From: Gigaspora margarita
Taxonomy: Eukaryota; Glomeromycota; Glomeromycetes; Diversisporales; Gigasporaceae
DNA length: 64,000 nucleotides
NCBI GenBank assembly: GCA_009809945.1
Contig: WTPW01000029.1
Location: 859,705 to 923,704 of the forward strand
Direction of reading: 5' to 3'
A program made the position numbers and the translations under genes. Under the pieces are notes generated by a model. It did no database searches and was not told the DNA's origin. It worked only from the letters and a program-made list of their open reading frames with translations. Below are positions 20,950-32,907 of the stretch, piece by piece; position 1 is the first letter of the stretch, and each line of letters begins with the position of its first letter.

Positions 20950-21716
20950 TTTTCCTTTTGGTATAAAAACATTTTTGAATAAGATACATTCTAATGTATG
21001 AAAAATTTTTTCAGAGAACTTAGATCTTCGCATTTTTACAAATAGCCTGTGCCAAGCTTTTTCAACATCAAGATTAAAATTATTTTGAGAAATATATAGA
21101 GAAGTTAAAGCAGTATTTATATAAAGTGCCTCTGCAATTGCTTTTCCTCCTTCACAACTAAGGACATTGTGTGAAACATTTAGAGAAGTCAGAATTTTGT
21201 TTTTGGGAAGTGCTTCAGCTTATACTTTTCTCCTTCAAAATTAAATCATTATGTGAAATATTTAGAGAAGTTAGGGTAGAATTTTTACAAAGTGCTTTAG
21301 TAGTCCACTCCATCATTCAGAGTCAATTTTATTATAGCTAATATCTAAAGAAGTCAAAGTAACGTTCTATAAAAGAGCACTTACTAACGATTTTGCACGT
21401 TAGAACCAATATGATTAATATAAATGTCCAAGGAAGTCAAAGTAGTATTTATGCAGAATGCATTTGCTAATGCTTTCCCACCCTCAATATAAAGTTGATT
21501 ACAAGAAAGTTTAGAGAAGTCAGAGTTGTGTTCTTATAAAGTACATCTGCGAAAGTTTTTCCTCCTATTAATATCTAAAGAAGTTAAACTAATCTTTTCG
21601 CAAAGAGCACCTGCCAATGTTTTGCATCTTTGGAATTAAGTTGACCATTATAGATAATTAAGGAAGTTAAAGTAGTGTTCTTACACAGAGCATCAACTAA
21701 TGCTTCCACACCTACA
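20950..21716 (-). pseudogene. F-box/LRR gene remnant, module C
   Basis: LRR units are legible on the - strand (NTTLTSLIIYNGQLNSKDAK at the upstream end), with indels throughout. It ends at the same junction as the module B remnant and lacks the F-box. Confidence 0.8.
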
Positions 21717-22308
21717 AGAACAAGAATATAAACAATTGCCTTGCAATAGTGAAAAGAAAAACTTGTAAAAAACAGATTTCTAGATTTAAGCAATTCTTAT
21801 AGATGATGTATCAAAAAAGTGATCACCGTGACCATTTTATTACGAACATTACTGCATCTGATGTAACCATGACACAGCGTCATTAATATCAGTTTTGGAT
21901 ATGAGGTTTCCGAAATTTTGATATCTAAAACATTCAGGATTAGTCAAATTGGTTAAATAGCGTACATATAAGCGGCGGATTGAAATCCCGTAACACCCTG
22001 TGACCCGTTGACTGCACCGTAAGTTCGTAAAAAAAAAAAATCCTTTTAGTATCACACATGTGTGACCTGGTACCAAGTTCCCAACAAGTCGAGCCGCATA
22101 GCTCCGAGAGGAACAAAGTACTTCGCAGGAATTGTGAAGAAATTGGCACAAAATCATCAATAGATCGTGATCATGATGGTCCAAAATCATTACGACAAAA
22201 AAAGCCATCAGGGAATAATAGTTAAATCATTAACCTTTTGTTTAATGAATTAGTCATAATTAGAAATTATGATATGTTATAATTAAAGAAAGAAAGTGAT
22301 TGAGATCG
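21717..22308. other. Non-coding tail of module C
   Basis: Homologous to 16600-17545 of module B without its two insertions, up to GATTGAGATCG, where the retroelement segment begins. Antisense frames here are not supported. Confidence 0.6.
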
Positions 22309-22854
22309 TAGTTTATAGTATGTATGAAGACATGTATAATAACTTTATTATTCAGTGGGAATAAGAAATACAAGAGAGAATTCAATTCTAACTAAATGTA
22401 TTCAAGGGAAAACCAAATCCACTTTGCTACCAAGGCAAAAATAGAGTGTTTATATACATGAATTGTAGGTTACAATCTACACTACTAATAACTTATTCTA
22501 AGGACTATCTACCCTAATCTATGATGAAATATAAAGAAATATAAAGAAATACTATAAAAAGAATATGAAGTAAAAAGAAGACATTATGAAGACAGTTATA
22601 TTTTTGGAATTCCCAGATCATACACATGATCATGTATGAAAGATCAAAGATTTCATATAATCAACATTAAATGAATGTTGGTAATGATCATTTCATATGT
22701 CATCATAATAGCATTTCTAGTATAACATATTTCTTTCCCATTTTATTACGAGCTCCATGAGTAATATCAAGAAAGAACTTGGAGATTGAGGTAGCAATTC
22801 CCTCAAAATAGCAATGACCAACCATATATATTCTGTTAGAACATTTAAAATCTA

Positions 22855-25800
22855 TTATATCTTTCATAATATTTTTTAAGCAATAGAGCATTGTAAGGAG
22901 ACTCTAAAATTTGACCATCTATTGTTTGTAATTTATATATATCATGAGCTATACAACTATATATAGTATAAGGTCCTAACCATCTGGGCAATAATTTACC
23001 AGAATGTTGTTTATGTAGAGATGCATTGAATAATAGAACTTTATCTCCTTTTTCAAAGATTCATTGAATTTTTTTCAATTTCTTGTTCCATTGAAATTTT
23101 TGTCATTGTTGTGCTCTATTGATGTTTTCTTTTGCAATTTCTCTTTAACAGGTAGGTTTTCAACAATTTCAAATAATCGATTAAGCACATTTTCACTAAT
23201 TTCATCTTCATTTTCAAAATTAGGAAATCTTGATTTTCTTCCATAAGTAAGAAAAAATAGAGTAAATCTTATTGTAGATTGTTTAGAGGTCCAATATGCA
23301 TATAATATAGAAGGTATTATAGTATCACATTCTCTATTTTGATTTATTAACTTTGCCAAGAATTCACATAATGTTTTATTAAATCTTCCAACTAATCCAT
23401 TAGTTTGTAAGTAATATAGTGTAGACAGTAAGTGCTTAATTTCAATTTTTTGTACCAAAAATTTGATTACTTTATTATTAAAATGGAGTCCTCTATCAGA
23501 TACTAGGTAGGTAGAGCATCATGGCAACAAATAATTTCAATAATAATAAATGAGCTGTTTGCTGAGCATTAGCAGTAGGTGTTGCTTTTGCTTCAGGCCA
23601 TTTAGTCATATAATCAACAGCAACTATAATGTAGTGATTCCCACTTTTTGTTAAATCTAGAGGGCGCACAAAATCAATACCTATTTTGTAAAATGGAGCT
23701 TCTACTAGAATAGGTTGTAAAGGTCCTTGAATTCAGTATTTCCCACATTTTTGGCATTCATCACAGGTTCTAACATACTCATAAATATATTCATACATTT
23801 TTAAGACCAGAGTATTGATTACAGATCTTTTCAAACACCTTATTAGTACCCAAATGAGCTCCTAAGGGATGAGTATGTGCCATATATAAGATTCAACCTA
23901 TTTCATGTTCTTGTATTACACATAGTAATTGGTTCTTTGATTGTTTTTAGCAGTCTCTTTTATAATAAATGATTATAAATAATAAAGAATTTACTTTGGG
24001 ATTCTAAACTTTTCTTTTGTTGTGTATTAAAATAACTTGGAAATTTTGTAGTTGTAAAAAAGTTTAATTTGATTATATCATGTTGGTTCTATTGTGAAAA
24101 AAAATATTAAAAAAATAAAAAAATATAATAGGAGAAGAGGAAAAGAAGAAAAAAATATTTGTTCAGTAGCAGTGACTGACTTGCAAAGTTTACCATTATT
24201 TGTAGACAGATAAAAAAAAAATCACAAATAAATAGTAGAATTTGGTACTTTCCACCAAACAGAATTACTTAAAAAAAATTAGAAAAGTTATTAAATTCCT
24301 AATAATCTATTGATGATGTTTGTAAAGGAGATAACCTTTATGGGTGATTTGTTAAAAAATTGCTTTCATCTTCTATAATTATTTCTGGAAAAGAAAATTC
24401 ACTTTTACTTTCTGATTGAATTTCAGATTTAAAGTATATTATTTTTTTATCATCTGAATCTGAAGTAGACCAATAACGTTTTGCAATCTTTTCAATAGGT
24501 ATGCCTTAATTGCAATCCACATTTTTAATTCACATTTGCATTTAGCACAGTCATCTGTAGGTGAATATAATTTGTCACCACACCAACATTGTGCATTAGG
24601 GCCTTTCTAATTATATTGCCAATATTTATTTATCTTTTGTTCTGGCCTTTAAACAATTACTGATATGCTTGATATAATACTAGGTACAATATGGTCCATT
24701 ATACTTTATTTCTTCAGGAGAAAATTCAGCATTCATGTATGGTTTTATGCCATATGTAATGAATTCAGGTGGACTATAATCTAATACTCTTATTACTTCT
24801 TGATACACTTTTGATAACAAATAATCTAGTTATGATTATTATAGATTGTTTCAGTTTCTAGTTCAAGGTAATAAACTGTAACTTCTTGTTGTTCAAGCAG
24901 TCTTAAAAAATGCATCTACATTATTATGGTTGTGTCCAGGTCAATGGATAATAAAAAGTTGTAAGGTTCTAATCTCATAATCCATCTAGCTTGCTTTCCT
25001 TTAAGTTCAGAAGTCCTTAACCATTGTAAAGCAGAATGGTCAATAATTATATAGAATGGCTTAGATCCTAAATATTGATGAAAATGTTCTATAGCCCAAA
25101 TAACTGTAAGACATTCTAGTTCAGATATGGAATAATTTTGCTCAGTTTTAGTAACACTTCTACAAGCATATACTACAATATATTCCATATTATTATCTTC
25201 AATTGTGCAAGTACAGCACCTAAATCTAAAGCAAAGGCATCTGTATGAAGGTAAAATGGGCAGTTGAAGTTAGGATATCTTAATACTGAAGTTGTGATAA
25301 GGTAAGTTTTCAAAGTGTTAAAAGCTTCATCTTGGTCATTATTCCATTGGTAAGGTTCATCCTTTTTCAGTAAATTGTTTAGGAGCTTAGCAATTTTAGA
25401 AAACCCTTTGATAAATTTCTATAATAAGAAGCAAGACCTAAAAATGCACAAAGTAGCTTGAATGTTTTAGGTATAGAAAAGTCTTTAATTTTAATAATTT
25501 TTTCTTTATCAGAGATAATTCTATCTCTATTGATTACATGTCCTAAAAATTTAATGGTATTAAGAAAGAAAGAGCAATTTTCTAAATTTAGTTTTAAATG
25601 AACTTTTTCCAATTCCTTCAAAACTTATAAACATGTTTTAAATATTCATTGTAAGTTTTCGAATAAATTGTTATATCATCCAAATAAACAACAACAAATT
25701 TGTTAATAAATGGATATAAAACATTACATAATCCAAATGGCATAACATTAAATTCATAAGTACCAAAGTTAGTAATAAAGGCTGTTTTCTTTTTATCCTC

Positions 25801-26860
25801 TAGTTTCATTCCAACTTGCCAATATCCACTAGCTAAATCAAGACTTGTAAACCATTTTGAACCATTAAACACAGTCAAGATTTCATTGATATTTGGTAAA
25901 GGATAAATGTCCTTTTAGTAACAGTATTTAATTTTCAATAGTCAATACATATTTTCTTTTTACCATTTTTCTTTGGTACTAATACAATAGGAGAAACCCA
26001 AGGACTTTTTGTTTCTTGTATAATTCCTTGTTTCTTCATAGCAAGAATTTCTTTTTTAAGGAAATCTTGTTCATCCAAGAACATACTATAGGTTGTTGAC
26101 TTATAGATTTAGCATTTCCAGTATTAATTTTATGAAGAACAAAATTGGTCTGTTCTAATTCAGTTTGTTCAGATTTGCTGATATTTTTGGCATAAACTTG
26201 TGGAATTTCTTTGAGAAGGTCCACAACTTGGTTTTGTTGTTTAATAGTCAATTCAGAGTTAATATTAAATGAACTTTTGTCCTAATCATCAAGGTCTGGT
26301 AAAGTATTTGTCAAATATACAGCAGGGTTATGTCCAGTCCAAGGATTATAAATAAGTCATCATCCTCAGAAACATATTCATCAGTATAGAAGGCTTGAAT
26401 TTCATTATTTCCTCTTCTAATTCATCAACCCACTCATCTTCATTAGTAAATTCTTCTAATTCCTAAGCTAGCATATTGTTACTAACATGGGTGGCATTAA
26501 TAGTAACTTGTTTTTCTAAATACTTGACATGTAAGGTATTATCAGCAAAATCTAATTTAACTTTAGATTTACTAAACCAATCAGTTTCCAACAATAAAGT
26601 TTCCTCTTGGAATTCAATTACTTGAAGGTTTATAGGAATTGTTAGATCCTATAGAGTTATTTTAATATTAGTAACTATTCCCAAGGCTTTAGTATGCTTT
26701 CTATTTGCTGTAACAACAATAGTTTTAGAGGACTGGTCAATTTCTAATCCTAGTTTGTCCATTAATTTTCTAGTTATAATGCTAACAGCAGCATCTGAAT
26801 CAAGAATTGCAACTACAGGCTTTCTTTTAATACAGATATGACATCTCATAGCTATAGTTT
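22855..26860 (-). pseudogene. Ty3/gypsy pol remnant (protease, RT, RNase H, integrase)
   Basis: Protease at 26649-26849 has DSDAA in place of the usual DSGA/DTGA. RT at 25379-26251 has LDLASGYWQV and the catalytic VVVYLDD, but a few residues are missing between GLCN and INKF. RNase H at 24916-25188 has SISELECLTVIWAIEHF and DHSALQWL. Integrase (about 22855-23780) retains a C..C zinc knuckle, GIDFV, VSDRG and a C-terminal LLPRWLGPYTI region, but the catalytic Glu of NGLVERF reads Gly (NGLVGRF). Stops and frameshifts separate the blocks, so no functional polyprotein is made. Frames of 23900-24900 are too decayed to assign. Confidence 0.8.
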
Positions 26861-27269
26861 TATAAGAACTATTAGCTTGTAAGTGGTTAGCTTCTGTACT
26901 GGGTTCTTTTTTTCTTCTTAAGGCCTTCCCAAATTACATTGTTGGTTAGGGTATTGTAAGAGTAAAACCATAGATAATATGGGCAGGAGATTCCAATAAG
27001 TTTTCAGAAATATCATAAAAGCTAAGTTGGTCAACAACAGAAGGTAGCCTTCTCTTTAATATTTTCTTTGTAGAAGGTATATTTGGTTTGACTTCCACAG
27101 GAATTTCTTCTATGTTGGTTGATATTTGTGAGTTTTACTTCTAAGAGCATGTTCTTTACTAGATTCAGATTGTTTTTGTTTTCCTTTTTGTTCTTTCCTG
27201 TTGGTAGTATAGGGTTGATAATGAGTAACATAAGCTTCATTTTCATACTCAGCTTTAACAAAATTTATA

Positions 27270-28460
27270 TTTCTATTCTGCTTTTTTTATTTTGGCTATA
27301 GACTTGGTATTGTTGTTCTGTAGTTGGTAACCTTTCAGCTAAACAATTTTTGGCATAATGACAAGGTTCTCCACATCTGAAACGACTAAAGTTAGTAGAC
27401 TTTTTGTAGTATTTCATGGTAAGAATTGTTTTTAAATGAAGGTTTTTCAGTTTGGTTAGTAAGAGCTGATGCAATAGTAGCATAATTTAAACTTAGTTGT
27501 TGCATCTGTTTAGTAAGTTGTTCAATTTCTTTTCATAATTTTTTGATCCTTTAGATGAAACTGGGTCAGCATCAGTGGCAAAATCAGTTCCTTGTTCATG
27601 TGTATATGCTAATATTAAGATTGCAGTCAAATCTGCTGTGCTATGCATTAGAAGGAAAGGTAATAAGTTTGGTCTCAATCCTTTCTTGAAATAATACATC
27701 TTTTGGGCATCAGGCATATTATTTCCTCTTTTAACTAATTTTTTTAAATTTGCTATTGTAAGTTTCAATAGTTTCTCCAGGTAGTTGCTTTAATGTATCA
27801 AGGTCCCTTAACCACTTATTTTTCCAATGCTGTGTACAAAATTGATTTTGAAAAGCAGCAACAGTAGCAGTCAATCTCCATTAGCATCAGCTGGATTGGC
27901 TAGTTGATTAGCTCTAAAATAGGTTTGTTGGCATTCATCTGCAATTCCATATAAAAAGGCAGGTAGAATTTCATGTTTTCGTTTGCTATTCCATCTATTA
28001 GCTATTGCAGCTTTTTCAAAACTTTCCATCCAAGCTTGAGGGTCCTGAGTTCCATCTCCATAGCATAGAATGGTTCTATTCTCAATAAAAGGATTCCTTT
28101 TGTTTGGCTTGAAGATAATCTAAGATAGCTTGAGCATTGGGCATATTTTGTACTATAGGTGTGGGTGAAGGAGTTTGAAATAATCTATCAAGTCCTAGAT
28201 CAGTATCAGAATCAGAATTTTCAACTGCTCTGGTAGTTGTATTTTGAGTATAAAGAACAAGAAATGAATCACAGGGTATGCTATAATAAACCAGGTCTAA
28301 AACTAATAAACTGTATGATAATATTCCTTGCAACAGGATGGCACAATTGACAAGAATAATCTGCTGCAATTTCTTGAATTTGTTGCTTAACCTCTGGTCC
28401 AGTACCAGGATAAAGTGTTGATGATCGTGTTGATGATTTCTGTAGAGAAATTCTATATAC
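27270..28460 (-). pseudogene. Ty3/gypsy gag remnant
   Basis: A retrotransposon-gag block (WMESFEKAAIANRWNSK, 27.9-28.05 kb) is followed by the MPDAQKMYYFKKGLRPN segment and a nucleocapsid-like knuckle RFRCGEPCHYAKNC near 27365. The knuckle lacks the first Cys and has Cys for Gly before His. Several stops interrupt the frame. The upstream part (28082-28462) is Pro/Ser/Asp-rich and likely the gag N-terminus. Confidence 0.7.
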
Positions 28461-28554
28461 ACAACTTACAAGTTAGTAATAACTAATTACTCTTAATTAA
28501 TTTCACAATTCAAGTAACGATTGAGCTTTAATCCATAATTACCACCAAAATGTA

Positions 28555-28668
28555 ACACTTGGAATTCACCTCTCAAAAGAATTCAAGAGACAAATAGACT
28601 ATAGATATAGTCTTCATACTATAATCTATTTGTCTCTTGAATTCTTTTGAGAGGTGAATTCCAAGTGT
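28555..28668. repeat. 114-bp perfect-arm hairpin at retroelement edge
   Basis: The 44 bases from ACACTTGGAATTCACC (28555) are repeated as an exact inverted copy ending at 28668, around a 26-base loop. The outer bases TGTAAC..TGACA (28551-28672) look like LTR ends. Confidence 0.85.
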
Positions 28669-29284
28669 GACACCAACAATATATATAGCAAATAGGCCAT
28701 CATTCCGAATTTATAAGCTTTGTAGGTCTCATAATTCATAAATTTCATTTTTTAATTGCGTTTCTATCAGAATAAATTTTCAAATATACATGAATACTAA
28801 AGTTAGTACAGTTGGTGTTTAAACCAAATAAATAGATAATTATGATCCATGTAGGTGTGAAAAACAATAATAAGTACTCTTTATATAATTCCAATAAAAT
28901 ATGACAAATCTGAACCACCAATAATGTAGTAACAGGATTCACGGGACTCAAAAAAAAATTATAAAATTAATCAATCTAACTGAATCGTAAACAGCGATAA
29001 TTTAAACTTTTTGAAAAATTTACTTAAAAATCAACTATTATATGGCTGTGCATTGCATAGAATTACATCTATAAAATGACTAACTAAAAAAGTTTTTATC
29101 CAAACCCTAATTTTAAGCCTAAGATCTAAATTCTGTTATCCTTACTAAATCAGACGATTCCAATTTGGATCACGACATATATTAAAAACAAAAACAAAAA
29201 AACCATGTGAGAATGGTAAATCTAGCCTATTTTCCATCATTTTTGTTCTATATAAAAATGATTGAAAGTTCTGAATTTCCTATT

Positions 29285-29303
29285 TACGTAGTACGTACGT
29301 ACG
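29285..29303. promoter_or_regulatory. GTACGTAC palindromic block upstream of LamG copy D
   Basis: TACGTAGTACGTACGTACGT then AATGCGGCAC, about 65 bp before the ATG; fourth instance of the block. Confidence 0.4.
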
Positions 29304-29367
29304 TAATGCGGCACATTTTTGCTGATTGCGAAAAATAATAATCAAGAACTAAATTCTGTTTCAAAAA

Positions 29368-30398
29368 ATGACGAGAATTAATAATAATAAGATAATGAGT
29401 TACTATTATTTCTATTATTTAGTTATAATAATCTTTAGTAATTCAATTTCAGTTTTTTGTCAGGAACAAAGAATATATCGTGAATTAATAATCGAACCAA
29501 CTAAATTCACACCGGAATATAAACGAATTATTAGCCATGACGAATTACCAGTTGTAAAAAAATGAGTTATCAATAACTCTAAAATTATATCTTGAAAGCC
29601 ATGGCTCTGTTTGGTACAATGTTTTTCATAAAGGTATTTTACATATGACTATTAATTATTTATTAAAAAATTCTTTCAGGTTAGTCATATAAACTTTTTT
29701 ATATTTAGGTAGATGGGAAACCAGTAATATTAGTATACCTGCACTCTGGTTAAAACCGAATGACTCAGTTCCGTTTCCAAGTTGCTCAATACCGGCAATA
29801 GTAACATTGGACTTGCTATGGACGGTTATGGATTCCTACTTAACCATGGTACCATATAGCATACACAATTTCAAACCTCGACAAACGAATGAATTTTTAT
29901 ATGGATGGTGAATGGGTTGGATCTTTCAGTATCAAATATATTCAAGGTCAATCGTTCATATTTAATGATGGTCCGTTATATATTGGATGGCATCGTTGGA
30001 AAGGATTTACTGGACAAATTAGGTAATTGTGGAATTTAATCAACCAAATTATCGATCTAAAATTTAAAGTCTGTATATTTTTTTTTTCGAAAAAAATTAG
30101 CAATTTTCGTCATTATAATTTTCGCCTATCTTATAGTGATGTATTAATGGATTATTCGGTGAGATTATTTTTTTGACTCAACATTCATAAACATATTTTT
30201 TACACAGTATTTCTTACAAGATTTTTAATTTAGGGAGAAGATCCAACGAAACATAATGACAATGATGAAAGTTCGAAAAAATATTTTATTGATTTAACTA
30301 TAGCATTCTTTCTTGGTATGATGGTACTGGCAGGTGGTCTTTTTATACATAAAATTATAATTCGAAGAAGATATCAAGAAATCCCAAATCCTATGTAA
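29368..30398 (+). pseudogene. LamG-like membrane protein, copy D (point indels)
   Basis: Exons 29368-29633, 29709-30022, 30101-30158 and 30234-30398 align with the other copies. An extra A in the run at 29556-29562 shifts the frame just after LPVVKK, and single bases are missing at two sites in exon 2 (TTGCTCAATAC and TTAACCATGG). No insertion is present. Because the lesions are one-base indels, two beside or in short runs, assembly error is a real alternative; this copy is the most likely to be functional. Exon 4 encodes the membrane helix and PNPM end intact. Confidence 0.7.
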
Positions 30399-30562
30399 TA
30401 AACGCATTACGTACTGAATTTGAAATTAAGAATTATTATATTACCATTTTACATGTTAAAAAAATGTCTCAATGTACCAATGAATTGAATTTATCACTTG
30501 TTATAAAAAAATTTTTGATTTAATAAAAAAAGAAAAACCATCATGCCATGCAGTTATTATCA

Positions 30563-30785
30563 TATGACAATTTACTCCTCATCATTATATAATTTACATA
30601 TAGTTCTGTATTGCTGAGGTGTAATAATTAACGAAAAATTTCGAAGGTTATTAAAATATGTGTGATCTGTCTACACAATCTGGTTGTTTGCATAACCGCC
30701 ATTTACAATTCTCCAGAATGCGTTGGCTCGCTGGTACAAATTTACCATATCCCATCAAGTTTCTGCATGATTATTCTAGAAATAG
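30563..30785 (-). pseudogene. Decayed copy of the small module frame (D)
   Basis: Homologous to 14101-14342 with internal deletions; the VNLYQRANAFWR-type segment is still legible near 30715. Confidence 0.5.
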
Positions 30786-31108
30786 AAAAGATAAATCATT
30801 TACAGTATTAATTGAATGTATTGAATTGTAGCAGAATTTATTTCTACAACTATGGATTATTACAATAATTAGCTAAACGATGTATGAATTTTTTTTTTTG
30901 CGTAAATTTTTTATATTGGTGATAATTTATTAAATAGATATCAATTTCCAACATTTTTTAACAAAAAAAAAGAAAATGATAAACCAATTAAATCATTTTC
31001 TATATTTTATAACACTCTTATAATCCAATATTTTTATTTATCGATAAGTTTATATTAATGTTTTTCTCTTGGCATAAAAACATTTTTGAATAAGAAATAA
31101 GATACATC

Positions 31109-32638
31109 CTAATGTATGAAAAATTTTTTCAGAGAACTTAAATCTTCGCAATGAAATTGATTACCGTAAACAAATAAATAAATTAATGTAGTATTTTTTC
31201 GAATAGCTTGTGCCAAGGCTTTTTCAACATTAAAATTAAAATTATTGTGAGAAATATTTAGAGAAGTTAAGGTAGTATTTATACAAAGTGCCTCTGCAAT
31301 TGCTTTTCCCCCTTCAAAACCAAGGCCATTGTATGAAACATTTAGAGAAGTTAGAGTAGTATTTTTGCGAAGTGCTTCAGCTAATGCTTTTCCTCCTTCA
31401 AAATTAAGATCATTATGTGAAATATTTAGAGAAGTTAGGGTAGTATTTTTACAAAGTGCCTTTGCAAGTGCACTCCCTCCTTCAGAATCAATTTTATTAT
31501 AGCTAAGATCTAAAGAAGTCAAAGTAACGTTTCTATAAAGAGCATTTGCTAACTCTTTTGCACCTTTAGAACCAAGATGATTAATATAAATGTCCAAGGA
31601 AGTTAAAGTAGTATTTATGCAGAGTGCATCTGCTAATGCTTTCCCACCCTCAAAACCAAGTTGATTACAAGAAAGGTTTAGAGATGTCAGAGTAGTATTC
31701 TTACAAAGTGCCTCTGCGAAAGCTTTTCCTCCTTCAGATCCAATTTCACTATCATTAATATCTAAAGAAATTAAATTAATGTTTTCACAAAGAGCACCTG
31801 CTAATGTTTTCGCATCTTTAGAATTAAGTTGACCATTATAGATAATTAAAGAAGTCAAAGTAGTGTTCTTACACAAAGCATCAGCTAATGCTTCCACACC
31901 TTTAAAACCGAGACCATTAAATAGAACTAAATCAGTTAAAGTTGTGTTATTGCTAATAATCTTCATTAATAGATTTATATCTTCAGAGTCAAAATTGTTC
32001 AAACAAATACTTAAATAAACAATAGAAGTATTTATATTAAGACTTTCAAATATCATCTTATTAATCTTAATGTTAAGCGTTAAATATTTAAGCTTATTAC
32101 TTGTTCTTAGAAACATTGCAACCAATGAACATTCAATGGCGTCTACAGCCTCATCTTTATAATTTCCTCTTTTTTCTGTAAAAATTGAATAATAAGATAC
32201 CGGTATATCTACACCATATCCTTCAAATACAGTCTCATTTCTTCTTTTTTCTATAAAAATTGAATTATGAGATCTATCAGCACCATAACCTTCATGGTTA
32301 AGCCAATCTTTAATACCATCAGTCAATTTAAGACCAACACTTTTAGTATAACTTGAGTAATCGAATAATGGTCTTGAATATTTTGGAAGAATAACTTTAA
32401 AAGGATTTATCAAAGCTTTTTCTTCAGTATTTAATGTCAAAATATAGATTCTTATAAGTCTTCTATCTTTTATATAATCTGTTGGTTCACTCCATAAAAT
32501 TGGTACAATAATTCTACACCATTGACGGTTTACAAGAAGACATGAAAATAAACCTTTATAATCAGTTCTGAAGTCATTACAATAAATTTGAAAATTATTA
32601 AATATTTTGAAAAGGCATTCGTTAGGTAAGTATATCAT
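31109..32638 (-). CDS. F-box/LRR protein (intact, module D)
   Basis: A 509-codon uninterrupted frame. Residues about 1-52 match an F-box (LPNECLFKIF, CLLVNRQWCRIIVPILW), the part that binds Skp1 in SCF ubiquitin ligases. Residues about 205-509 are eleven LRRs of 28 residues of the RNase-inhibitor type (NTTLTSLNISHNDLNFEGGK is typical), giving a curved substrate-binding surface. The likely role is a cytosolic or nuclear substrate receptor for ubiquitination; substrate unknown. No intron is needed. Remnants of the same gene lie in modules A, B, C and at 33.3-34.4 kb. It is convergent with the LamG copy D. The 84-bp coding repeat explains differing LRR numbers among copies. Confidence 0.9.
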   Translation of the reverse strand: MIYLPNECLFKIFNNFQIYCNDFRTDYKGLFSCLLVNRQWCRIIVPILWSEPTDYIKDRRLIRIYILTLNTEEKALINPFKVILPKYSRPLFDYSSYTKSVGLKLTDGIKDWLNHEGYGADRSHNSIFIEKRRNETVFEGYGVDIPVSYYSIFTEKRGNYKDEAVDAIECSLVAMFLRTSNKLKYLTLNIKINKMIFESLNINTSIVYLSICLNNFDSEDINLLMKIISNNTTLTDLVLFNGLGFKGVEALADALCKNTTLTSLIIYNGQLNSKDAKTLAGALCENINLISLDINDSEIGSEGGKAFAEALCKNTTLTSLNLSCNQLGFEGGKALADALCINTTLTSLDIYINHLGSKGAKELANALYRNVTLTSLDLSYNKIDSEGGSALAKALCKNTTLTSLNISHNDLNFEGGKALAEALRKNTTLTSLNVSYNGLGFEGGKAIAEALCINTTLTSLNISHNNFNFNVEKALAQAIRKNTTLIYLFVYGNQFHCEDLSSLKKFFIH

Positions 32639-32858
32639 TTTAAAAAAGATTGAAAAGTGTTATACGTATCAACTTAAATTTTCATAGAATGGTTACACAT
32701 GTAATGAAGTTTATTAAATACAGTACGTATATCGTGTGAAACGTTGTACAACTAACACAGCCGAAGGCTCTAATTTTATATGTTGCATGTTATTGTATTA
32801 AATTAGTTTAGTCACTCGGTTTAGCTATCCTAAAAGCATCTAGATCCCGTTTAATAAC

Positions 32859-32907
<49 letters not shown>

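Larger units (their letters stand above)
22309..28672 (-). mobile_element. Degraded Ty3/gypsy LTR retrotransposon
   Basis: The segment interrupts the module array: on the left, module homology stops after GATTGAGATCG, and on the right it resumes at CCAACAATATATATAGC. Reading on the - strand the order is gag, CCHC knuckle, protease, reverse transcriptase, RNase H, integrase, which is the Ty3/gypsy order. LTRs could not be defined: the right end is a 114-bp hairpin and no matching copy was found at the left end. About 0.4 kb of module sequence expected between the two junctions is missing. Confidence 0.8.

Noticed and set aside
21849-22208. 119-codon - strand frame
   Set aside because: Falls in the non-coding tail of module C; the homologous stretch of module B is not open and no motif is seen.
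27119-27301. + strand frame antisense to gag/pol
   Set aside because: Shadow of the retroelement coding strand.
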